Shown here: positions 17,330 to 26,618 of the stretch, piece after piece | Layout: every line of letters starts with the position of its first letter | Position numbering within the stretch: position 1 is the stretch's first letter | Notes under the pieces: model-generated | Seen by the model: the letters and a program-made list of their open reading frames with translations, nothing else | The model's database searches: none | What the model was told of the DNA's origin: nothing | Program-made: the position numbers and the translations under genes | Assembly (NCBI RefSeq): GCF_003208055.1 | Contig: NZ_QJUE01000002.1 | Location: 1 to 64,000, forward strand | Direction: 5' to 3' | DNA from: Prochlorococcus marinus XMU1408 | GTDB lineage: Bacteria > Cyanobacteriota > Cyanobacteriia > PCC-6307 > Cyanobiaceae | Length of the DNA: 64,000 nucleotides

Positions 17330-17947
17330 CTAAAGTTGTGAATTTTCTGGTTTATAAGAATTTAGTCGAGTAGTTATCTTTTCCCAATTATTCTGAGTGA
17401 TTGACTCAATACAATTCATTACTTCCTTAATGATGAAATTTATTATTTCATATTCTTCTTTTGAAAATCTTCCTAAAACATGAGAAACAGTTTTAGACTT
17501 TCTTTCTTTTTGAATATCACTTGGTGCGCCTATTCCAATTTTTAGTCTCTTAAACTCTGTAGTACCAAGATGATTGATAATGCTTTTTAATCCATTATGA
17601 CCTCCTGAACCTCCTTGAGAACGTACTCTTATTTTTCCTAAAGGAAGATCCATATCATCTACTAAAACTAACAATTGATCGTTTTCAAAATTAAACCAAT
17701 CTTTTGCGGATCGCACTGATTTTCCGCTTTCGTTCATATATGTGTTAGGCATTAAAAGCCGCGTTTTATTAAGACCTGAGCCAATTTCGCAAGTTTTTCC
17801 ATAGAGCTTTTTATTTTCACGAAAGGTGCAATTATTTTGTCTCGCTATTTCTTCTAGAACCATAAATCCTACGTTGTGACGAGTTTTCATATATTCATCC
17901 CCAGGATTACCTAAGCCAACTAATAATTTCAATTCATCAGAAACCAT
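17330..17947 (-). CDS. pth: Peptidyl-tRNA hydrolase
   Basis: Pth releases peptides from tRNAs that dropped off ribosomes. The active-site pattern is complete: LVGLGNPGDEYMKTRHNVGF near residues 9-28 with the catalytic histidine, LVLVDDMDLPLGKIRVR near 91 with the catalytic aspartate, and GGSGGHNGLKSI near 112. Length (205) fits. It lies between tatA and the DUF3146 gene on the minus strand, with 64 bases separating it from tatA. Confidence 0.96.
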   Translation of the reverse strand: MVSDELKLLVGLGNPGDEYMKTRHNVGFMVLEEIARQNNCTFRENKKLYGKTCEIGSGLNKTRLLMPNTYMNESGKSVRSAKDWFNFENDQLLVLVDDMDLPLGKIRVRSQGGSGGHNGLKSIINHLGTTEFKRLKIGIGAPSDIQKERKSKTVSHVLGRFSKEEYEIINFIIKEVMNCIESITQNNWEKITTRLNSYKPENSQL

Positions 17948-18011
17948 ACCGATGCAAAAGAATCATTGTTGATTCTAGTAGTGAGATATAACTAATTTAG
18001 TTTTGGAGTAA

Positions 18012-18227
18012 TTAATTTTCTTTGTCCACAATGTTTTCATTTGCAGACTCGTCTTCAGACATTGCATTTTTGATTTCACGCTCAAATTCTGTCGAGGCGC
18101 TTTGAAGACCTTTGAGTGTTTTTCCAATTGTTCGCCCAAGTTCAGGTAGACGTTTTGGACCAAAAATAACAAGTGCTAATCCAGCAATAACTGCTATTTC
18201 TGGCAAACCAACCCCAAAAATATTCAT
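18012..18227 (-). CDS. tatA: Twin-arginine translocase subunit TatA
   Basis: TatA forms the translocation element that moves folded proteins across cytoplasmic and thylakoid membranes. The 71-residue chain has the single short N-terminal membrane helix with the family signature (GLPEIAVIAGLALVIFGPK, residues 7-25), then PELGRTIGKTLKG as the amphipathic helix and a charged C-terminal tail. Only one TatA/TatE-type gene is visible and no tatC is present in the window. It follows psbH by 33 bases on the same strand. Confidence 0.93.
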   Translation of the reverse strand: MNIFGVGLPEIAVIAGLALVIFGPKRLPELGRTIGKTLKGLQSASTEFEREIKNAMSEDESANENIVDKEN

Positions 18228-18260
18228 GGGCGAACCTTAACTAATCAGAATTTAATCAAT

Positions 18261-18458
18261 TCAGCCATTCCAGTCGACTGAAAAGCCTTGCAAAAGAAGT
18301 GATTGGTTATAAATTTGGAGCATAATGACTAAAAAGACCAGTAGTAAAATGCCAATAAATGCCATTACTGGTGTTGCTCCCCAACCTGGTACAACCTTTC
18401 CTTGTCCAGAATTGCCGATAGATTTCAGCAAAGATCCAAGTGCTGTTTTTTGTCCCAT
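18261..18458 (-). CDS. psbH: Photosystem II protein PsbH
   Basis: PsbH is a one-helix photosystem II subunit that helps stabilise bicarbonate and QB binding and docks CP47 assembly intermediates. The 65-residue chain begins [14 protein letters not shown], continues [16 protein letters not shown] and has one membrane helix (about residues 30-50), ending QGFSVDWNG. All of this is typical of picocyanobacterial PsbH. It heads a minus-strand run with tatA. The usual divergent neighbour psbN is not found upstream. Confidence 0.96.
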   Translation of the reverse strand: MGQKTALGSLLKSIGNSGQGKVVPGWGATPVMAFIGILLLVFLVIMLQIYNQSLLLQGFSVDWNG

Positions 18459-18830
18459 GTCGTTTTTCTAAGCTCAGATTTGTATGAGTCAAGATATTGT
18501 ATGAGAACTTGTCCAAAAGAAGAAGATACTGTAGAAACTTGTGATGGAATGTCCTAAAAAATAATGATAATTGGAAAAAATTTTCTGAAATAGTTCGAAA
18601 AAAGAAGTGATTTATGAAAAAAAAAAAAAAAAGTTAAGATTTTTGGGGATTTTAATTAGAAAAAAATCTGATCTTTTCATCGATACTCCTTGATTTCATT
18701 GGTTTTTGTTTGGATCTCTATGTAAAAATCTATTTTTCTATTTCCAAAAGTCTGTAACACCTTTGATTTTCTGATTGGAGTTATTGACTTTATAGGATAG
18801 GTTTATTCTCTAATTAGTTAGTTCGTATTC
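18459..18830. other. Intergenic region between psbH and psbI
   Basis: A 372-base divergent gap. I checked all six frames for a PsbN-like peptide (short, one helix, with a TAFGxPS-type motif) and found none. The longest plus-strand frame starting at ATG is 18 codons. A run of 16 A residues lies at 18617-18632. The promoters of psbH and psbI must be here, but no pair of hexamers is convincing. Confidence 0.6.
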
Positions 18831-18959
18831 ATGCTTGCCCTCAAGATTTCCGTCTATACGGTCGTCTTTTTCTTTGTCGGGATCTTTTTATTTGGTTTCT
18901 TGGCTAGTGATCCAACAAGGACACCAAATAGAAAAGATTTGGAAAGTCCTCAGGACTAA
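18831..18959 (+). CDS. psbI: Photosystem II reaction centre protein PsbI
   Basis: PsbI is a one-helix subunit beside D1 in the photosystem II reaction centre. The frame encodes 42 residues: [19 protein letters not shown], a helix to about residue 25, then the family signature [18 protein letters not shown] and a short SPQD tail. This matches PsbI rather than PsbN. It is divergent from psbH across a 372-base gap and is followed by the LptD-like gene in the same direction. Confidence 0.95.
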   Translation: MLALKISVYTVVFFFVGIFLFGFLASDPTRTPNRKDLESPQD

Positions 18960-19040
18960 TAATGACACGCTAATTACTGGACTAAGCAACCTCCTGTAAT
19001 TGCTTTATTCAGTATCATTCCTTTCGTCGGCTTAACTGAT

Positions 19041-21074
19041 TTGGCGGCGAAAGAAAAATATATGTATTTGCTAAGCCTTGGATTTCTGGGGTTAGTTAAT
19101 TTTTTGTCGATATTCGATGCTGCTATTGGAAAAGAGAATTTTTATAGGATTTTAAATAAGGATGAAAATTACAATTTTTCTGTTGGCTCTCTAGCTATTA
19201 CCTCTCAAAATTTAACTAAAGAAAATTTAAAACTAGAAAACAAAGAAAATATATTTTTGACCTTGAAGGTTTTATCTGATAAGCAATACGACTATGATCA
19301 AGATCTTTATCTGGCTGAGGGTAATGTTAAGGCTATAATTAATGGTGGAATTTTAAGATCTGATATATTAAGTTATGAAAAATCAACGGGGATCTTATTC
19401 GCAGAGGGTAATATTAGATTTATTAAAGGTGGACAATATTTTAGAGGTGAAGAATTTAGATTTAATTTATTAAAGAAAGAAGGAACTATTAAAGATTCAT
19501 ATGGAATATTAGATATTGAAAATGTATTAGATGATTTAACAATTCATTCAAATAGAGAAATAACAATTGAAAATAATAGATCTATAAACAAATTAAAATC
19601 AGAAGAAAAAACTACTTATAAGGATGGACTAGAGTTTAGTCTAGGAAATATAAAAGTACCGCAAAATAAAATCACTAGATCTAATAAATCAATAGGTGCA
19701 ATTAATAACTGGAGATTTAAATCAGATTTAATAAGCATTAAAGAAAACGGTTGGAAATCTAATAAAATTATTTTTACAAATGATCCATTTGATCCACATC
19801 AAATTTCTTTTGAGGGAATAGATGTTATTGCAGAAGAAGATGATGAAAAATTAATTATTACATCTTCTAAAACTAATTTAATTCTCGAGAGGAGAACCAA
19901 AATCTATCTTGGTAAAAGAATATTTGGACGGGAGAAAAGTAAGAAAAATAAATTTCAATTAATCTTAGATTCTCAAGATCGAGATGGACTGGTTTTAATA
20001 AGAAAAAGTAATTCGACAGAAATTAATAATAATATACAATTTGAATTTCAGCCTCAGTTTTTAATCAATCGAGCTATTTTAGGCAAGACTAATAGTTATA
20101 GAAGCACTCAAAGTGAAGATAATAAAAGAATTAATTTTTTCGATTTATTTGGTTTGAATATGAAAATATATGGAAATTATAAAGATTGGAATTTCGAAAG
20201 TTTAAATGATTTTAGTACATTAAATACAAATAGGATTTTAAAAGGAATCAGACATTCTTCATCTATTAGAAAATATTTTAAAATGCCTGTTATGGATGAT
20301 TCAAGTTTTAATATTTTTACTACTTATAGATCTAGAGCTTGGAATGGAACAATTGGTGAGACCGAAATCAAATCTGCATATGGAGGCTTTATTGAAAAGT
20401 CTCGCTATTTTAAAGTTGGTGAACTAAGAAATAACTTTAATCTGAAATTCGGAATAGCTAATTATGAAGCAGAGAAACTTAGTAACACTGAAATGATTAG
20501 TCTTTGGCGATCTAGCATTTTTTCTTCTTTAGATAGTGAATATGAAATGTGGAAGCCTGATCACAATAATCTTTCTCAAAATAATGAGATTAGTTTCTCT
20601 CCTGTTTTAATTAATCCTGAATTAGTTTTTAGAAGTAATATTAATTCAGCTTATTATAAGTATGAAGATGGTAGAGATCAGATTTTTATTAAGTTCAGCA
20701 TTGGACCTGAGATTAGATTAGGTAAATTAGAGAGAAAATTTCTCGATTATACAAAACTATCTATTATGCCAGGTGTAAAAATTAAAGCTGGAAATAGTCC
20801 ATTTAAATTTGATAATGCGATTGATTTGAAGACACTAAATATAAGTTTTATGCAGCAAGTATATGGCCCTTTGATTTTTGATATTGATTCAAATTTAAAT
20901 ATCGATAAGAATTCAAAAAATTATGGAGAATATTATGATACAAAATTAGGTCTTATATTGCATAAGAGAGCATATGAATTTGGAATTTATTATCACCCTA
21001 ATAATGAGGCAGGTGCTTTATACTTTCGTTTAAATGGATTTAATTTTGATAATTCTGTTAAAGCAATTTTTTAG
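19041..21074 (+). CDS. LptD-like outer-membrane protein (DUF3769)
   Basis: Probably the cyanobacterial counterpart of LptD, the beta-barrel that inserts lipopolysaccharide into the outer membrane. The N-terminal third resembles OstA-like jellyroll repeats (DLYLAEGNVKAIINGGILRSD and GILFAEGNIRFIKGGQYFRG, near residues 92-140). The C-terminal half alternates polar and hydrophobic residues like a barrel and ends in phenylalanine (NSVKAIF). The start is unclear: TTG at 19041 or ATG at 19062, and the frame stays open upstream through a hydrophobic stretch with no ATG or GTG. The 677-residue size is near that of other DUF3769 proteins. It is convergent with leuD, two bases apart. Confidence 0.7.
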   Translation: MAAKEKYMYLLSLGFLGLVNFLSIFDAAIGKENFYRILNKDENYNFSVGSLAITSQNLTKENLKLENKENIFLTLKVLSDKQYDYDQDLYLAEGNVKAIINGGILRSDILSYEKSTGILFAEGNIRFIKGGQYFRGEEFRFNLLKKEGTIKDSYGILDIENVLDDLTIHSNREITIENNRSINKLKSEEKTTYKDGLEFSLGNIKVPQNKITRSNKSIGAINNWRFKSDLISIKENGWKSNKIIFTNDPFDPHQISFEGIDVIAEEDDEKLIITSSKTNLILERRTKIYLGKRIFGREKSKKNKFQLILDSQDRDGLVLIRKSNSTEINNNIQFEFQPQFLINRAILGKTNSYRSTQSEDNKRINFFDLFGLNMKIYGNYKDWNFESLNDFSTLNTNRILKGIRHSSSIRKYFKMPVMDDSSFNIFTTYRSRAWNGTIGETEIKSAYGGFIEKSRYFKVGELRNNFNLKFGIANYEAEKLSNTEMISLWRSSIFSSLDSEYEMWKPDHNNLSQNNEISFSPVLINPELVFRSNINSAYYKYEDGRDQIFIKFSIGPEIRLGKLERKFLDYTKLSIMPGVKIKAGNSPFKFDNAIDLKTLNISFMQQVYGPLIFDIDSNLNIDKNSKNYGEYYDTKLGLILHKRAYEFGIYYHPNNEAGALYFRLNGFNFDNSVKAIF

Positions 21075-21076
21075 AC

Positions 21077-21691
21077 TTATTGATTAAAATTATTCAGATA
21101 AGGTAAACTTTTAACTGTTTTCATAATTCTTTCTCCTTCATCTAGTAGTTGAGAAGTTGCATCCCATTTGCCTGAGTCAAGCATCTTGTATGCTCCTTCT
21201 TCAAGGCTCAGTTGTATAAGTTCTTTTTGATTAGTAATTGTCAGATCATTAAGATTGAAAAACCAAATTTGTTTAGGATTTTCATCAACTAAGTTTTGTA
21301 ATTTAGTAATTTCTTTCTTTGATGCTGTTAGACAAGGTATCCCGAGTGCAAGGCAATTCCCAAAGAAAATTTCTGCGAAACTTTCTCCCACTATTAATCG
21401 TATCCCCCATCTCATAAGCGCTTGTGGTGCATGTTCACGACTTGAACCACAACCAAAGTTATCATTAACAATCAGTATATTTGCTCCTTTATTTTGACCA
21501 AGATCAAACGGGTGACTACCTTTGAGTTCTTTTCTGTCATCTGCAAATACTTGTTCTCCTAAAGCGGAAAAACTTACACATTTGAGAAATCTTGCAGGAA
21601 TTATTCTATCGGTATCAATATCGTCGCCTTTAATGACAAAGCCGCGACCTTTGATTGATTTGATTTCACCTTTTGGAAAGTCTTGTTTCAT
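21077..21691 (-). CDS. leuD: 3-isopropylmalate dehydratase small subunit
   Basis: LeuD and LeuC together isomerise 2-isopropylmalate to 3-isopropylmalate in leucine synthesis. The 204-residue chain has GDDIDTDRIIPARFLK near residue 17 and the substrate loop NFGCGSSREHAPQALMRWG near 78, both typical of the aconitase swivel domain. It lies 23 bases downstream of leuC on the same strand, at the end of the glyA-cinA-leuC-leuD run. Confidence 0.96.
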   Translation of the reverse strand: MKQDFPKGEIKSIKGRGFVIKGDDIDTDRIIPARFLKCVSFSALGEQVFADDRKELKGSHPFDLGQNKGANILIVNDNFGCGSSREHAPQALMRWGIRLIVGESFAEIFFGNCLALGIPCLTASKKEITKLQNLVDENPKQIWFFNLNDLTITNQKELIQLSLEEGAYKMLDSGKWDATSQLLDEGERIMKTVKSLPYLNNFNQ

Positions 21692-21714
21692 CTAAAGATA
21701 AGTTTATTTGGGTT

Positions 21715-23124
21715 TTAGTCTTTGAGTAGTTTTCGGACATCAGTAATCTTCCCATTTATGGCAGCGGCTGCAACCATTGCTGGACTCATTAATAAAGTTC
21801 TACCATTGGCCGAGCCTTGCCTGCCTTTGAAATTTCTATTACTAGAACTAGCACTTATTTGTCTCCCCTCTAATTTGTCTGGGTTCATTGCAAGACACAT
21901 AGAGCAACCTGGTTCTCTCCATTCAAAACCGGCCTTAAGGAATATCTTGTCAATTCCTTTTTGTTTAGCCTCTTTCGCAACTTTTTGAGAACCAGGAACA
22001 ACAAATGCTCTAATCCCAGTAGCTACTGTATGACCTTTGACAATTTTAGATGCCTCTTGGAGATCACTTAATCTTCCATTGGTACAGCTACCTATAAAAC
22101 AAACGTCAATGGATGTTCCTTCTATTGGTTTGTCTGGCGTTAGATCCATATATTTGCATGCGTCTTTAGCTATTTGTTGTTCATTTTGTGGAAGTAACTC
22201 AGGGTTAGGAATTTTTTCTTTGATTGAAATTCCTTGACCAGGAGTTATGCCCCAAGTAACTGTAGGTTCTATTGATGATCCATCTAATTGAATCTCATCA
22301 TCGAATTTAGCTTCTGAATCACTAGCTAAACTTTTCCACCAGGTAATAGCTTTATCCCACTCGTGAGCTTTGGGAGAATATTTTTTCCCTTTTAGATATT
22401 GAAAAGTAATTTCATCTGGATTGATATAACCGCATCTAGCACCTCCCTCGATGGCCATATTGCATATAGTCATTCTTCCCTCCATTGAAAGTTTCTCTAT
22501 AGCAGGACCAGCAAATTCATAAGCAAATCCAACCCCTCCTTTAACTCCAAGATGGCGAATTATGTGAAGAATGAGATCTTTTGCATAAACTCCCTTTTGC
22601 AATGAGCCATCTACCCAAATTCTTCTTACTTTTAATTTTTTCATTGCCAAACTTTGACTGGCTAAAACATCTCTTACCTGACTTGTTCCAATACCAAATG
22701 CAATTGCTCCAAATGCTCCATGGGTTGATGTATGTGAATCTCCGCAAGCAACCGTCATTCCAGGTTGGGTTAATCCTAATTCTGGTGCCATAACATGAAC
22801 TACTCCTTGAGAATTGCTCCCAATTCCATGAAACTTAATTCCATGATGTGCGCAGTTTGCTTCTAAAGTAGAAAGCATTTCTTCAGCAAGAGGATCAGCA
22901 AAAGGACGCTGCTGGTTAGATGTTGGAACTATATGGTCAACAGTTGCAATTGTTAGATTAGGAAATTTGACTTTAAGATTTTTCTCATGAATGGCTGAAA
23001 AAGCTTGTGGGCTAGTTACTTCGTGAATTAAATGAAGGCCAACAAAAAGTTGCGTTGATCCTCCAGGTAGTTCTTTTACCCTATGGAAGTTCCAAACTTT
23101 GTCGTAGAGCGTTCCAGAACTCAA
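21715..23124 (-). CDS. leuC: 3-isopropylmalate dehydratase large subunit
   Basis: The catalytic subunit of isopropylmalate isomerase, an aconitase-type enzyme with a 4Fe-4S cluster. The three cluster cysteines are visible in [10 protein letters not shown] (about residue 345) and [12 protein letters not shown] (about 408). [21 protein letters not shown] near 125 is also a family signature. Length (469) fits. leuD follows directly, and cinA precedes it with a 23-base gap. Confidence 0.97.
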   Translation of the reverse strand: MSSGTLYDKVWNFHRVKELPGGSTQLFVGLHLIHEVTSPQAFSAIHEKNLKVKFPNLTIATVDHIVPTSNQQRPFADPLAEEMLSTLEANCAHHGIKFHGIGSNSQGVVHVMAPELGLTQPGMTVACGDSHTSTHGAFGAIAFGIGTSQVRDVLASQSLAMKKLKVRRIWVDGSLQKGVYAKDLILHIIRHLGVKGGVGFAYEFAGPAIEKLSMEGRMTICNMAIEGGARCGYINPDEITFQYLKGKKYSPKAHEWDKAITWWKSLASDSEAKFDDEIQLDGSSIEPTVTWGITPGQGISIKEKIPNPELLPQNEQQIAKDACKYMDLTPDKPIEGTSIDVCFIGSCTNGRLSDLQEASKIVKGHTVATGIRAFVVPGSQKVAKEAKQKGIDKIFLKAGFEWREPGCSMCLAMNPDKLEGRQISASSSNRNFKGRQGSANGRTLLMSPAMVAAAAINGKITDVRKLLKD

Positions 23125-23147
23125 TTTAAAAATCCAATAATAGTGAC

Positions 23148-24440
23148 TTAGCTTTTCATGAGTATAGATAAACGTAATCTATCAAGAGCATTTATAACGC
23201 TTAATTTTTGAATATCTTCTCTTGTCTTATTAGATCCAAATTTTTCTTCCCAAGTTAAAAGTGTTTTTGGACCTTTAATACAAAAATTGACTAAACCAAC
23301 TGGTTTGATTTTGGTTCCCCCAGTAGGACCTGCAATTCCACTAACTGATATGGCCCAATTGACTTTGAATTTTTTTTGTACACCTTTGGCCATTAATTCA
23401 ACTACTTCCTTTGAGACTGCTCCATATGTATTAATTACTTCTTCAGGGACATCTAGTATCTCTTGCTTAATTAAATTACTGTATGCGATTACACCACCAT
23501 AAAAAATTTTTGAAGACCCAGGAATTTTGGTGAGTGTAGAGCCTATACCACCTCCAGTACACGATTCTGCGACAGCAACTGTTTCCTCTCTTTGTAGTAG
23601 TAATTTAAATACTGATTCTTCAAGAGTATCATTATCTACTCCAAAACATTTTAATCCATTTAGTTGAATTAATTCTTTTTCAACAGGTGCTATAAATCTA
23701 TTTGCTTGATCTAAATCCTCTCCTTTTGCTGTGATACGTACTTTTACTTCTCCAGTGCTAGCATAAGTTGCAATAGTAGGATTATTTTTTCTAAGTAAAT
23801 GAGGAATTTTATCTGCCAATGTTGACTCACTAATGCCAGTAAAGTGCAAGACTTTACTAGAAATAGTTTTTTTTGAAGAATTATTATTAATTAACCATTT
23901 TGATCCTTCATTCAGCCACATTTCCTTTAATTCACTAGGCACTCCTGGGAAAGTTAGTATTGTAAAACCATCCTTAGGACTCCAGATAATACCTGGAGCT
24001 GTCCCATATTTATTATTTATAACTATGGATCCCTTTGGGACAAAAGATTGCTTTTTTTGACTTTCAGATAATTTTGGATACTTATTTTTTAATTTTGCTT
24101 TTAGATCAAGCAAAATCTCACTTCTTTGTTCCAGGGGTGTATTAAAAGATTTAGCAATTACCTGAGTTGTTATATCATCTGGAGTTGGTCCAAGCCCACC
24201 AGTTGTGATCAAGAACTCAGCTCGATTAGATGCTTCTATAATTGCTTCTTCCAGTCTTATAGTATTATCTCCAATTACAGTTTGTCGGAAATGAGATATG
24301 CCTAAAATTGCCAATTGATCTGCCAACCATCTGGCATTCGTATTGACAATATTTCCAAGAAGTAATTCACTTCCAATGCACAGAATCTCTGCACCGTAGT
24401 TATTTTTATTATCAGTAATATTTTCTTCAGATATTTTCAC
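23148..24440 (-). CDS. cinA: CinA-like protein (nicotinamide-nucleotide amidase type)
   Basis: A two-domain protein. The N-terminal MoaB/MogA-like domain has [20 protein letters not shown] (residues 17-36) and [16 protein letters not shown] near 79. The C-terminal PncC domain, known as an NMN deamidase, has [16 protein letters not shown] near 287 and [18 protein letters not shown] near 367. Length (430) is full. The start is a GTG at 24440 that overlaps the glyA end by 14 bases, so translation is probably coupled. Roles in NAD recycling are known for the family. Confidence 0.92.
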   Translation of the reverse strand: MKISEENITDNKNNYGAEILCIGSELLLGNIVNTNARWLADQLAILGISHFRQTVIGDNTIRLEEAIIEASNRAEFLITTGGLGPTPDDITTQVIAKSFNTPLEQRSEILLDLKAKLKNKYPKLSESQKKQSFVPKGSIVINNKYGTAPGIIWSPKDGFTILTFPGVPSELKEMWLNEGSKWLINNNSSKKTISSKVLHFTGISESTLADKIPHLLRKNNPTIATYASTGEVKVRITAKGEDLDQANRFIAPVEKELIQLNGLKCFGVDNDTLEESVFKLLLQREETVAVAESCTGGGIGSTLTKIPGSSKIFYGGVIAYSNLIKQEILDVPEEVINTYGAVSKEVVELMAKGVQKKFKVNWAISVSGIAGPTGGTKIKPVGLVNFCIKGPKTLLTWEEKFGSNKTREDIQKLSVINALDRLRLSILMKS

Positions 24441-25683
24441 TGTATAAAGGAAATCTATTGCAAAGTTCAGATACTTTTTTGATTGATTTTTCCTTTATTT
24501 CATCATCATTAGGATTAAGAAGTCTATTCGCAATAATATTACCAACATCTTTAAATGCTTCGTCATCAAACCCTCTAGTAGTAAGGGCTGCTGAGCCTAG
24601 CCTTAGACCGCTAGTAACAAATGGGGATTCAGGGTCAAAAGGAACAGTGTTTTTGTTGGCTGTTATTTTAATGTCACTAACCAATTGATCAGCAATTTTA
24701 CCTGTCATACCAATGCTTCTTAAATCAAGAAGAACTATGTGGTTGTCAGTTCCTTTGCTCACAATGGATATACCTCTTTTTTGAAGTTGATTAGCTAAAG
24801 CTTGTGCATTAGAAATTACTTTTTGACAATAAAGCTTGAATTCGGATTCTGAAGCTTCTTTGAATGCCACTGCCTTGGCAGCTATTACATGTTCTAACGG
24901 ACCTCCTTGTGTGCCTGGGAATATTGCTTTATCAAGCTTTTTCCCTAGCTCTTCGTTTTTCGAGAGAATCAGTCCACCTCTAGGGCCTCTAAGGGTCTTA
25001 TGGGTCGTAGTAGTAACTACGTCACAATATGGAATGGGGTTTGGGTGAAGTCCACTGGCAACTAAACCAGCAATATGAGCAATATCAGCTAGTAAGAAAG
25101 CATTGACTTCATCAGCAATTGATCTGAAAGCCTGAAAGTCAATTTTCCGTGGATAAGCTGAGAATCCACAAATTATTAGTTTAGGTTGATTTTCAATAGC
25201 TTTTTTTCTAATCGCGTCCATATCGAGCATTTCGGTTTCTTTATTAACTTCGTAGTGGCATGTCTTAAACCACTTACCACTAACATTTACGGGAGAGCCA
25301 TGCGTGAGGTGACCACCGTGGGATAGGTCCATTCCCATAATCGTGTCACCTGGCTTTAGAAGGCTTAGGAAAACGGCAAAGTTTGCTTGAGCCCCACTAT
25401 GCGGCTGGACATTTGCCCAGTTTGCATTAAAAAGTTTTTTTGCTCTTTCGATTGCTAGCTTTTCAATTTCATCGATATACTCACATCCTCCGTAATAACG
25501 TTTGCTTGGAAGACCTTCAGCATATTTGTTTGTTAGTACTGACCCTTGAGCCTCCATCACTGCATTGGAGGCAAAATTTTCACTTGCAATAAGTTCTAAA
25601 TGAGTTTCTTGTCTTGATAATTCGTTTTTTATTAATTTTGCAACACTAGGATCACATTCCACCAAAGAAGATTTAATAGTCAC
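24427..25683 (-). CDS. glyA: Serine hydroxymethyltransferase
   Basis: GlyA interconverts serine and glycine while loading tetrahydrofolate with one-carbon units, using pyridoxal phosphate. Key stretches are [20 protein letters not shown] near residue 33, [14 protein letters not shown] near 60 and the PLP-lysine loop [16 protein letters not shown] near 222. The 418-residue length is standard. The start is a GTG at 25683. It is the first gene of the run with cinA, leuC and leuD. A 14-base palindrome 28-41 bases upstream may be an operator. Confidence 0.97.
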   Translation of the reverse strand: MTIKSSLVECDPSVAKLIKNELSRQETHLELIASENFASNAVMEAQGSVLTNKYAEGLPSKRYYGGCEYIDEIEKLAIERAKKLFNANWANVQPHSGAQANFAVFLSLLKPGDTIMGMDLSHGGHLTHGSPVNVSGKWFKTCHYEVNKETEMLDMDAIRKKAIENQPKLIICGFSAYPRKIDFQAFRSIADEVNAFLLADIAHIAGLVASGLHPNPIPYCDVVTTTTHKTLRGPRGGLILSKNEELGKKLDKAIFPGTQGGPLEHVIAAKAVAFKEASESEFKLYCQKVISNAQALANQLQKRGISIVSKGTDNHIVLLDLRSIGMTGKIADQLVSDIKITANKNTVPFDPESPFVTSGLRLGSAALTTRGFDDEAFKDVGNIIANRLLNPNDDEIKEKSIKKVSELCNRFPLYSENI

Positions 25684-25710
25684 TTTATACCTTTATTTAT
25701 GTTGTGATAG

Positions 25711-25724
25711 TAAACATATGTTTA
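25711..25724. promoter_or_regulatory. Palindrome upstream of glyA
   Basis: TAAACATATGTTTA is a perfect 14-base inverted repeat lying between tRNA-Arg and glyA, about 28 bases before the glyA GTG. The position suits a repressor or activator site for the glyA-cinA-leuCD run. No regulator is identified, and a 14-base palindrome made of AT-rich sequence can be chance. Confidence 0.35.
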
Positions 25725-25786
25725 GTCTAATGAGGGAAAAATTTCTCTTATTTTCTGAATATATAAGGATTTACATATTTTTAAAA

Positions 25787-25860
25787 CGCGCCTGGAGAGA
25801 TTCGAACTCCCGACCCTCTGATCCGTAGTCAGATGCTCTAATCCGCTGAGCTACAGGCGC
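25787..25860 (-). tRNA. tRNA-Arg (anticodon ACG)
   Basis: The minus-strand sequence folds into a standard cloverleaf. The acceptor GCGCCTG pairs with CAGGCGC, the D-arm has GCTCAGCGGAT, the anticodon stem TCTGA/TCAGA holds the loop CTACGGA (anticodon ACG), and the T-arm contains GTTCGAATC. The 3' CCA is not encoded. It lies upstream of glyA on the same strand. Confidence 0.96.
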
Positions 25861-26032
25861 ACAAAAAAACAATATCAGATTAACTCCCTAAGAATAGAAA
25901 AATATCTTTTATCTAGGCTTTAAAAATTCATTAAAATATGAATGTGAACCACAAGCAAGTTTTTCTGCCTTCATTTTTAGACAATAGCCAATCTCTATCT
26001 AAGGTCTTTATTAATGATAAAACTTTGATTTC

Positions 26033-26329
26033 ATGTCCACTTCTAATGATTCATCTCAAATTCGTGAGCTAACGATTTCAATAGCTGATCGATTATTTAT
26101 TAAAGTAGGAAATTGGAATCTTTATTTGGGTGATGCTGGCCTTGCTAAGGATTTAGCTATCGAATGTCAGGCTTATTTTTCACAAGGTTCAAATGTTGCA
26201 GCTAGAAAGGGTCTTGAAGCTATTCAAGTCAAACTTGGTGGCGGCGAAACTAGATTGCCGCTATCAAGATTAATTCCATCAAATCAACTTTTTGACCTTG
26301 AGGAAATTTTAGAACCATATTGCAGATAA
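26033..26329 (+). CDS. DUF3181 family protein
   Basis: A 98-residue soluble protein of a cyanobacterial family of unknown function. The recognisable stretches are ELTISIADRLFIKVGNWNLYLGDAGLA near residues 11-37 (a helix, then WNLYLGDAGLA) and QVKLGGGETRLPLSRLIP near 65. It starts at an ATG in an AT-rich region, and the next small gene begins about 25 bases after its stop, so the two may be co-transcribed. No catalytic motif is seen. Confidence 0.72.
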   Translation: MSTSNDSSQIRELTISIADRLFIKVGNWNLYLGDAGLAKDLAIECQAYFSQGSNVAARKGLEAIQVKLGGGETRLPLSRLIPSNQLFDLEEILEPYCR

Positions 26330-26354
26330 AATTTGAGCAATTGCTTTAATATTC

Positions 26355-26618
26355 TTGTTAATCATCCAGGTTACTAATGCTCGAGAGGTTGTAAGACAGC
26401 GTATTGGTCGATTAGGTGAAAGACTTATTGGTAAAGTAGCCGATGCTGAAGCTCAGGTCGAAAAGGAATTAATGAAAGAAATGGAAATTGCTTTTCAGGA
26501 GTTTGGTATCGAAGCAAGAATTCTTTCAGTAAGTGGAGTTAAAACTGATCAATCTAATTGTTTAGAAATTCCACTGAAAGTTAGATCAGAAAAAGATGTA
26601 TTACTTAAAGAGAAATAA
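26355..26618 (+). CDS. Small conserved hypothetical protein
   Basis: An 87-residue frame with a charged, helical look: NAREVVRQRIGRLGERLIG near residue 8, a glutamate/methionine-rich helix (EAQVEKELMKEMEIAFQEFG), and a beta-like ending (ILSVSGVKTDQSNCLEIPLKV). I do not recognise a named family, although the composition and codon use look real. The start is a TTG; no ATG precedes the conserved-looking N-terminus and the frame is closed by a stop shortly upstream. It overlaps the convergent murJ end by 14 bases. Confidence 0.55.
   Translation: MLIIQVTNAREVVRQRIGRLGERLIGKVADAEAQVEKELMKEMEIAFQEFGIEARILSVSGVKTDQSNCLEIPLKVRSEKDVLLKEK

Noticed and set aside
18307-18516. A minus-strand frame of 69 codons across psbH
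   Set aside because: It is out of frame with psbH, which is certain, and it reads through the poly-A region as runs of phenylalanine upstream.
18617-18632. A 16-base poly-A run
   Set aside because: Homopolymer runs are expected in AT-rich intergenic DNA; with no conservation data it has no assignable role.
18831-18959. The small plus-strand gene opposite psbH considered as psbN
   Set aside because: The [13 protein letters not shown] signature identifies PsbI. PsbN has a different helix and a TAFG-type motif.
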